Of a DNA stretch of 64,000 nucleotides, positions 52,183 through 61,100 are shown one piece after another. The position numbers and the translations under genes were made by a program. Where the stretch lies: NCBI RefSeq assembly GCF_043876815.1, contig NZ_JBAWKA010000001.1, forward strand, positions 186,001-250,000, written 5' to 3'. Source of the DNA: Gaetbulibacter_A sp043876815. Lineage in GTDB: Bacteria; Bacteroidota; Bacteroidia; Flavobacteriales; Flavobacteriaceae. The notes beneath the pieces were generated by a model. The model did no database searches. It saw only the letters and a program-made list of their open reading frames with translations, and was not told where the DNA came from. Within the stretch, counting starts at the first letter, position 1, and every line of letters begins with the position of its first letter.

Positions 52183-53313
52183 TTATTTTTTTAAATATTT
52201 TAAAGTTATTTTTTTTAATATCAAATGAATAGCGAGTATATAAATGACTATTACAATGAAGTAATTTTCAATAAAATAATCCATGCTTAAATTTCCTTTA
52301 AACAATTTTAAAATTTTTGATGGGAAATCAATAATATTAGAATACTTTGAAATAATTATTTTACCCACAAAAAAAGTTATGATTACATAACTAATTAAGG
52401 AATAAAAAATTAGAAAATAATTCAGGTCATAATGTTTTCTATTTGGAGATAAAAACCTTTTAATTTGAGTAATAGACTTTAACTTCAAATTCGGTATTTC
52501 AAAATAATCCGAAACTATCCAATATCCATCAGTTCTAAAAAAAGGATTCAAATTAAATAGACACCTAATAAAAAACAGAATTATTAAATTATTAATACTT
52601 ATAGAGTTTATTATTAATATAACAGAAACAATTATTAAAAAAATAAATTCAAAATAAATGCCTGCTACATTTATTATAATCCTTTTATACTTATTAAGCG
52701 ACCAAGCTTTAGTAACATCTGCAAATAATACAGGGCTTATTAGGTATATGCCAAAGCCAATACTTGAAGATTCTTTTGTGAATTTATAAAGTGCTGAAAC
52801 GTGGCCAAACTCATGAAATATTACCAGCAAGACCAAGTATATCCCAAACCAAAAAGCTTTTAGCGGCTGGCTATTTGAAACTGTTTTAGCGTTTAAGTAT
52901 AAGATAATTAGGAAAAAGAAGAAAAATGAAGCACAGGTAACTGGGTTAATTAATTTTTTTAGAAATTTTGCTATAAATAAAGTTGAATTCCGAGGAAAAA
53001 GAATAAACTTTAATTTTAAATAATTTTGCAGTGAATAGTGTGTTATGTTATTTTGATACAATGCTTTAAAAATGGTGCTATCCTTGAATTCAATTAAGTG
53101 GCTTTCTACATTTGTTTTAATAAATAATTCGCTCATGGTAGTGTCTAGGCAATTGTTTGTGCTCCATAGTTTTATGACTCTTAATGTAATTGTATCGATT
53201 ATAAAAAATCGATTTTGCGAAAGAATTTCTAGTATAAATTTATCCTTGCTTTTTTTGAAAATTAAAAACTCATTTCTAATAGTAATTGAACTATGTTTCT
53301 TTTCTGTACACAT
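52183..53313 (-). CDS. YydH-like membrane metallopeptidase (M50-related)
   Basis: 376 residues. HEFGH zinc motif at 167-171 inside a membrane helix, and NPFFRTDGYW at 256-265, which is the distal-Asp motif of the YydH/site-2-protease-like group. About eight membrane segments. Residues ~12-95 are soluble and could be a PqqD-like peptide-binding domain (FLIFKKSKDKFILEILSQN), but this is weak. YydH relatives occur in RiPP clusters, where they cut or process small peptides. Last gene of the island operon; its start overlaps the cyclase gene's end by 23 bases, implying translational coupling. Confidence 0.78.
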   Translation of the reverse strand: MCTEKKHSSITIRNEFLIFKKSKDKFILEILSQNRFFIIDTITLRVIKLWSTNNCLDTTMSELFIKTNVESHLIEFKDSTIFKALYQNNITHYSLQNYLKLKFILFPRNSTLFIAKFLKKLINPVTCASFFFFFLIILYLNAKTVSNSQPLKAFWFGIYLVLLVIFHEFGHVSALYKFTKESSSIGFGIYLISPVLFADVTKAWSLNKYKRIIINVAGIYFEFIFLIIVSVILIINSISINNLIILFFIRCLFNLNPFFRTDGYWIVSDYFEIPNLKLKSITQIKRFLSPNRKHYDLNYFLIFYSLISYVIITFFVGKIIISKYSNIIDFPSKILKLFKGNLSMDYFIENYFIVIVIYILAIHLILKKITLKYLKK

Positions 53314-54457
53314 AACTTAAAGCTGTTAAACAATAGCTTGTAGTCAGAACATCACTTTTATAATATAAAATCTTATTTGGGAGATCTTTTGATCTTCCAA
53401 CTTCCATTTTTATAAAATTATCTGAGCTGTAAGAGCCATCAATATTTTTATTTGATAATATATATTCTGCTCCTTTAACAATAGCTTCTTTATATGATTC
53501 TTCTTTTTTTGATTCATAAAAAGTTAGGAGGACAATTGCGGTGTTTAATAAGTTTTTTTTCTTCAAATTACCCCAACTTCCATTCACATTTTGGTTTTTC
53601 TTTAAAAACATCAATGCTTTATCAACTGAATCACTATGCTGTTGGAAACTATTCAAAAACCTCGTAGAAACATATGTCCCATAATAAACATCATCATACC
53701 ATGTTGATTCCCAATATCCTTTTTTATGTTGTCTGTTAGACACAAAAATGGCGTTCTTCTTTAGTATTTCAAGACTTTTATTTCGAACTAAAAAGTTTAA
53801 AACGTTTAGATTACTAAAAATTGCATATCCAATATTCGAAATAACATCAACATCATGGGTGTCTCCCCATTCATTTTTTGTGCTTTGCATCTCTAACTCA
53901 TTGTTCTCAGTAGAATATATCCAAGTTTTAAATAAAGGTTCATTTGAATTTTTTAGTAGTTTAGTCAGGGGAGTTTTAAATAAACTTTCTATTTCTTCCT
54001 GATTGCTACCCGTGAAAACTTGCATGATTTGTGCTAAATCATCAGAGTCACAAGGTAATTCCAATAAATCAGGAAAATACTTCCAACCAACTTCATTGTA
54101 TTTATTACTTTTTAGGTATTCTTTTTCAAAATTAATAATGTCTTTTAGTTCATAGGCATCTATATTATTGACAATAGTTTTAAAATGTGTTGCTATTATT
54201 GCTCTTTGGAAAATATCCCCAACTTGTAGAGGTGTTGATTTAAATCCGAGCTGTGGAGAAAAATACATTTTGTGTTTTAATTTATAAAAGCCCTTTTCCC
54301 AATTATCCACAAGGTAATTGAGTGATAATTTTAGTTCCTTGTTTAATATATTATTATCAAGTTTTATTAAAGGCTTATTTGAGTAATTTTCATGAATGAA
54401 CTTAGCAAACGTTTCCTTTTTTGAATACAAATTATTCACAAGCTTTTTTGCCCTCAT
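53291..54457 (-). CDS. Class II terpene-cyclase-like protein (prenyltransferase/squalene-oxidase fold)
   Basis: 388 residues of alpha/alpha-barrel. Asp137-Ser-Asp139-Asp140 (LPCDSDDLAQIM) matches the DxDD acid motif of class II cyclases, with Leu where Thr is usual. QW-like repeats follow at ~288-297 (QNVNGSWGN) and ~338-344 (NIDGSYS). Such enzymes protonate and cyclise prenyl diphosphates or squalene. The ATG at 54457 is the first start in frame, yet the frame is open upstream to about 54562 and encodes a helix like an IDS C-terminus. So a longer, fused or frameshifted product is possible. Confidence 0.72.
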   Translation of the reverse strand: MRAKKLVNNLYSKKETFAKFIHENYSNKPLIKLDNNILNKELKLSLNYLVDNWEKGFYKLKHKMYFSPQLGFKSTPLQVGDIFQRAIIATHFKTIVNNIDAYELKDIINFEKEYLKSNKYNEVGWKYFPDLLELPCDSDDLAQIMQVFTGSNQEEIESLFKTPLTKLLKNSNEPLFKTWIYSTENNELEMQSTKNEWGDTHDVDVISNIGYAIFSNLNVLNFLVRNKSLEILKKNAIFVSNRQHKKGYWESTWYDDVYYGTYVSTRFLNSFQQHSDSVDKALMFLKKNQNVNGSWGNLKKKNLLNTAIVLLTFYESKKEESYKEAIVKGAEYILSNKNIDGSYSSDNFIKMEVGRSKDLPNKILYYKSDVLTTSYCLTALSYVYRKET

Positions 54458-54535
54458 TAAAATAAAAGGAAGATCTTCTTTCTCTAGAGAGTTGATACAT
54501 TGCTCTATATTCTGAATAGCATAATTGATTAAATC

Positions 54536-54592
54536 ATTAAATATAACTAGTAGAAAATAGATTTAATCTCTTTTTTACTAGTTATATTTAAT
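54536..54592. repeat. 17-bp perfect inverted repeat at the IDS/cyclase junction
   Basis: Arms ATTAAATATAACTAGTA (54536-54552) and TACTAGTTATATTTAAT (54576-54592), 23-base loop. The IDS stop codon (54547-54549) lies in one arm, and the reading frame that leads into the cyclase opens in the loop. Confidence 0.9.
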
Positions 54593-55265
54593 TGTCTGGA
54601 GTTTATTAATTTAAGCGTTTTGTCTTTTGCAATATTGATTTGATTATTATCGTAATCTTCTTCAAAGTCGTCTATATCATCAAGAATTTGATATGATACA
54701 TAAAACATTTCATATAAATCAATAAACCTTTGGTGTAAGACCTTATTTTTTTGATTTTCAATTACATAAATGGCATCAATTGATAGTTTACCAATACAAA
54801 CTTTTGATATTACATGTTTTGTGTAATTAGTTATAGTGATATCAAAGTCCTGCTCATTTTCATTATAAACAGAGTCAAGCCACTCACTATTACGTAAATT
54901 AAAGAATTCCCAAAACTTTGAACCTCTTTCAAAAATATTTTGTAAAGATTGTATTGCATATGATTGCAGTGATTGAGACAACAAAATATGGTTTTTCATT
55001 TCAAGCGAATTAACAACTTGGTTATCTAATACTTTATCTGAAAAAATAATAGATAAATAATAAAGATAGGAGGAAAAACAAAGTTGTTTAATAACCTCAA
55101 CATTTGTACACTTGAAAGGGCTAGCGTAAATAGCTGGCAAATACATGTATAAATTAGTTGATTGTTTTTTTTTTTTAAATCCTTTAAAAGATTAAGCTGA
55201 TTTGGGTGTAAATTAAGTTTGGTAATCTCATTTATAACATAACTTTTAATAATAGTAGGATTCAT
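54547..55265 (-). pseudogene. Isoprenyl diphosphate synthase-like gene, frameshifted at a poly-A tract
   Basis: Starts MNPTIIKSYVINEITKLNLH at 55265 (ATGA overlap with the upstream gene) and runs ~33 codons to a run of 12 A in the sense strand (plus-strand T 55165-55176). The remainder continues in another frame: 199 codons from 55146 with a degenerate first Asp motif (FSDKVLD) and a good second motif (SYQILDDIDDFEED). One extra A, or loss of two, would join both parts into ~240 residues. Class I IDS enzymes make C10-C20 prenyl diphosphates. A last helix like that of IDS proteins is encoded beyond the stop, in the cyclase frame. It may be a pseudogene, phase-variable, rescued by slippage or a sequencing error. 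Confidence 0.65.
55165..55176. repeat. 12-base homopolymer inside the IDS-like gene
   Basis: T12 on the plus strand (A12 in the coding direction) exactly at the frame break. Tracts of this length are prone to slippage during replication, transcription and sequencing. Confidence 0.95.
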
Positions 55266-56413
55266 TTTTCCTCTAGTAAATTAATTATACTTGCTTGCAA
55301 AGAATCTCTAATTACGGCATTGTACTTTTCCCAAAAAGCTGGGTCATATGTTTTTTCTAATTCATAAATGTTTTTACCTGGACTTAATAAACTTTTGTCT
55401 TTAGGCTTTCCTGTAGATTCAGAAAAATATGATTCAGCAATTATATTGTGCACAAATAATGGTGTACTTTTATTCTTTCTATTAAAAGTATTTCTAGTTA
55501 TACTATACTTAATACTTTCAAATTCAAACTTTTCTTTTTTGTTTCTAAAAGTCATTTCTACTTCCCATTTACCATAGGTTAAGTACGTTTTAACTTTTTC
55601 ACCATTAATTTCATTTTCCCTCTTTCGGTATTTAGAATTAGATTTTTCAGTGCCTTTATATGCAATTTTATAGAATCCATGTGTTTTCTTGTCAATAAAT
55701 AGATTTCCTTCAAACACATTGTTGTTAGATATAAATGATATTTGGTATATATCTCGCCCATTTTGTTTAACAACACCTTTGAATGAATAATTACACCTAT
55801 TGGGATTAAAAAGTAACAAATATTTAAAATTACTATAGGGAGATACTTTTGTGTTTGAACTTTTAAACAAATCTTTACTTTTTCTAATTTCTTTTACGTA
55901 AATGCTTATGTTTTCTTTTTCAAAACTTAATTTAGCATTTTCAACCAATAATGAAGCTTCAATAAAACCTCTCCAAACGCCATCCTTTGACTCATAACTT
56001 CTAAAAAATACATCATAATTTTGAGGGAGATGGTTTGTATTTAATTTAGAGAACGCATTTTTTGAAATTTCTTTTGAATTTATATTTTCTAGGATAATTT
56101 CATCTAATTCTATTGAAGATTCCTGTAGTTTGAAATTTACAGTATTATTTTCAAGAATAGTTTTCAGAATATTTTCATAGTCATTGAAGCCAATATGGGA
56201 AACAACTAGAGTGTCCTTCAAATGTATTTCATCAAAATTTAAAATAAATTTGCCTTCACTATTTGAGTAAGTGCCTATTGACGATTGTTTTAATCTAATA
56301 TTTGAAAAGGGCAAAATCTCATTGTTATCAGAAATAATTTGCCCTTCAATTTTATTTTGCCCTAAAATATTATTAACAAATGTCAGGAACATTATTAAGA
56401 TAAAATTCTTCAT
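55262..56413 (-). CDS. Secreted carboxypeptidase-regulatory-like domain protein
   Basis: 383 residues. Signal peptide ~1-18 (ending NILGQ), then a carboxypeptidase-regulatory-like beta-sandwich ~20-110 (IEGQIISDNNEILPFSNIRL, then GTYSNSEGKFIL and HIGFNDYE). Residues ~115-383 are beta-rich (KGVVKQNGRDIYQISFI, GNLFIDKKTHGFYKIAY), as in Bacteroidetes surface or periplasmic proteins with this domain. No barrel-type C-terminus. It could handle or sense the island's product at the envelope. Its ATGA overlap with the IDS gene and the 9-base gap to the peptide gene place it in the same operon. Confidence 0.75.
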   Translation of the reverse strand: MKNFILIMFLTFVNNILGQNKIEGQIISDNNEILPFSNIRLKQSSIGTYSNSEGKFILNFDEIHLKDTLVVSHIGFNDYENILKTILENNTVNFKLQESSIELDEIILENINSKEISKNAFSKLNTNHLPQNYDVFFRSYESKDGVWRGFIEASLLVENAKLSFEKENISIYVKEIRKSKDLFKSSNTKVSPYSNFKYLLLFNPNRCNYSFKGVVKQNGRDIYQISFISNNNVFEGNLFIDKKTHGFYKIAYKGTEKSNSKYRKRENEINGEKVKTYLTYGKWEVEMTFRNKKEKFEFESIKYSITRNTFNRKNKSTPLFVHNIIAESYFSESTGKPKDKSLLSPGKNIYELEKTYDPAFWEKYNAVIRDSLQASIINLLEEK

Positions 56414-56422
56414 ACGTTAATT

Positions 56423-56605
56423 TTACCAATCCCATGAATACTGTATCGTTTCGTCCCGACCATCATTATTTGTATCCTCTGTCGACCATTCTCCATCACC
56501 TTTAGAAGTAGTCATTTCTAATCTTTCTTCTAATTCTTCAATTTCAAATTTTTTCACTGAATCTAAATCAATTTTTTCCATTTTGTTTGATTTCAATGCT
56601 TTCAT
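56423..56605 (-). CDS. Putative RiPP precursor-like peptide
   Basis: 60 residues, first gene of the island operon. Two parts: a charged amphipathic leader-like half (MEKIDLDSVKKFEIEELEER then LEMTT, predicted helix) and a short, Gly/Ser/Thr/Trp/Asp-rich, helix-poor C-terminal half (SKGDGEWSTEDTNNDGRDET, then IQYSWDW). This leader/core split and the ELEERLEM motif are reminiscent of RiPP precursors. ATG at 56605 or at 56581. No double-Gly cleavage site and no radical SAM, YcaO or LanB gene nearby, so the class is open. Confidence 0.55.
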   Translation of the reverse strand: MKALKSNKMEKIDLDSVKKFEIEELEERLEMTTSKGDGEWSTEDTNNDGRDETIQYSWDW

Positions 56606-57042
56606 AAGTATTTAAATTTAAGTTAGACTATTCTGTTTTATCTAAGGTTAAATCATTTCGAATAGCCATACCAAATGATCAACCGGAATTATCGGTTAAT
56701 TTTGATGGTTTATATATTTTGAAGGTGGTTTGCAACCTAATTAATAGGATTGCGATAGGTGGTTTTGAAAAATGTAATCTTTCTCTGAAGCGAATATATA
56801 AATAAATTCCATAAATTCGTACAATAAATAATTATTTTCTTTCAAAATAATTATAATACTATTTGATCTGTCTCAAACCAGCTGTTTTTATCTTACTTTT
56901 TAGTAAAACGAAACTTTAATTAATAGCAAAAATGAAATAATTGTAAACTAACCTAGCTGGTTATATTGAAAACCATAAAGCTCTTTTATTTAACTTAGGT
57001 TTTTTTGAAAGAATTAATATTGGTGAGTTTCCACCGGTCCAA
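56606..57042. other. Non-coding AT-rich region upstream of the island operon
   Basis: About 440 bases, no credible gene. It contains an 11-bp perfect hairpin at 56828-56854 (ATAATTATTTT / AAAATAATTAT, loop CTTTC) and a short AACCG...CGGTT inverted pair at 56681-56697. It must hold the promoter of the minus-strand island operon, but I found no exact TAnnTTTG element. Confidence 0.6.
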
Positions 57043-57112
57043 CATTCGGAATAATCAATAATGCTCAAACTCCATTTTTCATTTTAATACTTTTTACAGC
57101 TTTGATTTGTTT
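57043..57112 (+). repeat. Right 70-bp direct repeat of the island
   Basis: Identical to 51898-51967. Beyond it the sequence changes at once to the promoter of the M28 peptidase gene, so no upstream part of the remnant gene accompanies this copy. Confidence 0.95.
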
Positions 57113-57139
57113 TTACCGCATAAAACTTCAATTTTTAAA

Positions 57140-57167
57140 TTGTATATTTATTCCATTCGTAATTTTG
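57140..57167 (+). promoter_or_regulatory. Promoter of the M28 peptidase gene, abutting its start
   Basis: TTG (57140-57142), 17-base spacer, TAATTTTG (57160-57167), then only 5 bases to the ATG at 57173. Both elements fit the Bacteroidetes consensus; the transcript would be almost leaderless. Confidence 0.55.
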
Positions 57168-57172
57168 ACTGC

Positions 57173-58105
57173 ATGCTGAGAAACTTTTTGTATTACCTCC
57201 TTTTTAGTTTATGTTTAAGTGTTTCAGCACAAAAAGGATCACCCAAAATTCATTCTGACTATTTTAATCCGCAGGAACTTCTTCGAAATATCCAAAATTT
57301 ATCTTCAGACGCTTTTCAAGGGCGTCGCACCGGTACAAAGGGTGGTATTAAAGCTAAAAATTATTTAATCAATACTTTTAACAAAACGGGAATTAGGGCC
57401 TTAAAAAAAGAGACCTACGAGCAAACATTTTTTTTTGACCATAAAGGGAAGAGCTATAAAGGAACCAATGTTTTAGGAGTCATTCAGGGTACTACTTATA
57501 AAAATAAATACATTGTAATAAGTGCTCATTACGATCATGAAGGTGTAAAATACGGGAATATATACAATGGTGCTGATGATAACGCCTCGGGCACCAGCGC
57601 ATTGCTTGTAATGGCTAAATATTTTTTTGATCACCCGCTAAAACATTCCATTATTCTTGCATGTTTCGATGGCGAAGAATTGGATTTGCAAGGATCTAAT
57701 TACTTCGTAAAAAACCCTGTAGTGGAAGAACAAAATATTGTTTTGAATATTAATATGGATATGATAAGTAGAAGTGTTAATAACGAACTTTTTGTCGTTG
57801 GATCCAGATCAAACGAACAATTAAAAGAAAATATCGTGGGCTATCATTTTAATGATGAAATTAAACTCACACCAGGTCACGATGGTTACGACGGACTGGA
57901 TAATTGGGTTTATTCCTCAGATCATGGACCTTTCTTTAAAAAGGGCATTCCCTTTCTTTATTTTGGTGTGGAAGACCATGAAGATTATCATCAACCAACA
58001 GACGATTATATAAAAATACAACCTGCGTTTTATACTCAAGCCGTAAATACCATTATTGAGGTTACTAAAAGGGTGGATAATATTTCCTTTAAAAATAGGC
58101 TTTAA
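57173..58105 (+). CDS. Secreted M28 family aminopeptidase
   Basis: 310 residues from the ATG at 57173 (MLRNFLYYLLFSLCLSVSAQ, a good signal peptide); an upstream in-frame ATG at 57107 lies in the island repeat and before the promoter, so it is rejected. Dizinc ligands are visible: His in SAHYDHEG, Asp in GADDNASG, the Glu pair in FDGEELDLQGS, Asp in NINMDMI and His in YHQPTDDY. Periplasmic or secreted peptide scavenging. Its last 17 bases overlap the convergent large protein gene. Confidence 0.93.
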   Translation: MLRNFLYYLLFSLCLSVSAQKGSPKIHSDYFNPQELLRNIQNLSSDAFQGRRTGTKGGIKAKNYLINTFNKTGIRALKKETYEQTFFFDHKGKSYKGTNVLGVIQGTTYKNKYIVISAHYDHEGVKYGNIYNGADDNASGTSALLVMAKYFFDHPLKHSIILACFDGEELDLQGSNYFVKNPVVEEQNIVLNINMDMISRSVNNELFVVGSRSNEQLKENIVGYHFNDEIKLTPGHDGYDGLDNWVYSSDHGPFFKKGIPFLYFGVEDHEDYHQPTDDYIKIQPAFYTQAVNTIIEVTKRVDNISFKNRL

Positions 58106-61100
58106 GTTGTACAGATCCTGTATGGATGGTTTTACTTGTTGGTGTTTTCCTGCCGAAATAACTCAAATTCAGATCCAAAAAATCCGTTAGCTTTTTCTGT
58201 GCTAATAAACTCCAGGTAAAGTTTTTTCCTGGCTGTAGGCCTTCAAGTATTTGGTAGGCAACAGGTGTATTGGCATTGCCAGTAAACGCGTTTGAAAAAT
58301 AGTTTAACTCGCCATTAATAGCGCCGGTTTTAGGATCAGCAAATGAAAATGACATCCCGTATTTCTGTTGTTGTAAGGCTTCTAGATTTCCGATGGTATT
58401 ATCTTTTGATGATTGTTGAAAGAATACATCAAAACGGGAGTTGTCGTTAAATAAATAGGACAACTTTGGATTAAATAGGGCCTCGTTAAAATTAAAACTG
58501 CGATTGGCAAAGTTTTCACTGGTACTTTCATTTGTCCCAAAGGCGCTCAGTATATTGATTAACCAATTCCCTGAAATTTTATGGTTGAAATTGAATTGGT
58601 GACTATTTAAACTCGTGGTAATGGCCCCAATAGACAACACACGTCGTGTTTGATTATTGATCAAGGTATACGATGTTGTGTAATTTTGTTTTCCACGATT
58701 AAAAAATAAAACATTTCTAAAATTCAATTGGAGCCCAAGAAGATTATCAACATCTGAAACAAAGGGGTTTAAATTAAAGGTATTCCCTTGACGCTCTATT
58801 TTACGATCGATCAAATAACTGCTTTGATTATAAAAATGAGACAAAAATTTCTGTGATTTATTCTTACTCACGGCCCACGAACTCGGGTTCAGTGTAAGTG
58901 TTTGGCTCAGTCTGTTTTGATGGGTTTTTATAAACACACGATTCGGTAATAATACCCGGATATATTTTCCTTGGTCCTGAAATTGGGCAAGCTCAAACTC
59001 TTCTAGTTCCTGAATATTATTTCCGTTATAATCGATCCAGGTGTATGCCCCCTGTCCGGCTTCCACTTCCACATAGGTAAAATCCTGGCGCGGTAAGGTT
59101 CCGGAATTTGTTTCATAAACCGTATTCCAAAGCAGGATATTTTTAAAGAAATTTTGACTGAATAACAGGCGTGAATTTAAAGAACGTTCATTGGGAATGC
59201 CGGTTTCGTGGTAATTAAGTTGTCGATAATTCGCGAACACCATTAATTTGGTTTTGGTATTTTGAATTAATTGAGAATTAATATAAAACGTGTTCGAGCG
59301 GTTAACACGCTGTAAACGATTATTGCGAATACTATCGTTCACACGGTTTTTATAACCAACCTGAGCAAAAACTTTCGTGCTATCGCCAATGCCATAAAAA
59401 AGTTCGTAAGAAGAAAATTTTTGACTTATCGGTGTTAGGCTGTCGTTTGCAATCACTTTTTGTTCATTATGTTCCACGGCTAGTTTCGTCCCAACCCAGC
59501 TTTTCTTAAAACTATAAGCCAAACGATTATGTGATCGTAAAAAACTCGAGGTTGTAAGTATAGAATTTGTTTTTAAATAGCTGGAAAACGAGTTTATTTG
59601 AAAATGGTTCAATCGTAAATCGGTGTTCAAAAGCTGCCGATTTCCATTAAATCCTTCAGAATAGTTGAGATGTTCGAACTGATAATTCAAATAGCCTTTT
59701 TCATGATGATGCATCCGCATTCCCGATTTAAAAAAGGTTTGATTCCCTAGCTCACCGAGGGCCTGTGGTGCTCTGGACAGATTTAAATTCCAATCCCTGT
59801 TAAATTCGGCGTTGTACAGAATTTGTATCGTTCTAAAATCTTTATCGATAAAATCGGTGGTCACAAAGGCATCTAAATTCCAAAGGCTATCTTTTTTCAC
59901 GAGTTGTTTTTCAATACTTATTTTTCCGGCGAAGCCATCATTATTGGCGTCGTCCAAATTGGAAAAAAGGTTAAGATCACTTTTGCTTCCAGCACCATCA
60001 AAACTAATTTTGGTTCTTTCATTAGGGGTATAAAGGCCTCGTATATTGGCTATTTGTAATTTTTTAGGAGCCACCAGTTTTATCACCGGAGCGAAGTTAC
60101 CTTGATTCAAGCCTGCGTATTCATAAATATTATTAATGGTGTTTGAATTACTTAAAACATAGTCCCCTTGATTAGCACCAACCTGCGTAAAGGTAACACG
60201 ATACAATTCGTCGTCCGGATTGTTAGAAAACACAAAAACTTCAACGCCGTCAATGAGTTCTTTTTTATATAAGATCCTGTTCTCTGAATAATTCTCAAGA
60301 ACTTCAGAGGGGGCCAACATTAAACTTTCGTCGTCGCCGGCATTGGCTAAAACCCCGATCTGAGAATCAGAAAGGTTCTGCTGCAAAGCTTGATTTTTAG
60401 CATCATTTTCGGAATACACCGAAACACCAAAGCTCAGTTTTTCTGAATTGAGCTCACCTCCGGCATAAGTTACAAAGCGCGAATAATTACGTTCACTATA
60501 CTGATAATCTACAGTAATTCGCATTTCGGAAGTGATAGGATATGTGGCATTAAAAATAATTTCACCGGCATTGTAATCGATAATATAATCTTTGTCTTCA
60601 CCACGTTGTAAAGGCACACCATTTACATAAACAGTTTCACTGCCCGACACTATCAGCACATATAATTCGCCGTTTGGTCCTTGCAATTTGTATGGTCCCT
60701 GATTCCCTTCCTGAGCGGTAAACTGACTCGAGGTGAACTGACCCCTAACCATAGCGCCCGAGGCGAAAAGCCGGGTTTTTGAACTTTCACTTCCAAGATT
60801 CGCATTTACCAATAGGCCTTGAACGCGTTTGGAAAAATTCATGAAATAACTGTTGTTATTTTGAAGGTCTATATCGCCGGCCCGAATGTTCCATTTTTCA
60901 CTGAATAATTCAATAAATACCTGATCGAACTCATCGAGACGCTGCGAATAGCCACTTTCCTGGAGTGGAATATTAGCATCCTGAATGGAAGCCCGAAGGG
61001 AGACCTTATCATTTAATTTTCCGGTAATTTGAAGATCGAGTTCACTGTTCAGAACAGAGTTTTGATTATTCCCTATAGTGACCCCACGTGAAATACTTCC

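Larger units (their letters stand above)
51898..57112. mobile_element. AT-rich island bounded by 70-bp direct repeats
   Basis: Between two identical 70-base repeats (51898-51967 and 57043-57112) lie five minus-strand genes and a gene remnant, with visibly lower G+C and a poly-A/T-rich codon style compared with sdhCAB and the flanking genes. No integrase or transposase was seen, so the route of entry is unknown. Recombination between the repeats would remove the whole 5.1-kb unit and leave one repeat copy. Confidence 0.7.

Noticed and set aside
56681..56697. AACCG...CGGTT as an operator for the island operon
   Set aside because: Five-bp arms without a nearby promoter element; not enough to call.
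57107..57172. Upstream start for the M28 peptidase
   Set aside because: It begins in the island repeat and precedes the promoter element; only the ATG at 57173 gives a signal peptide.
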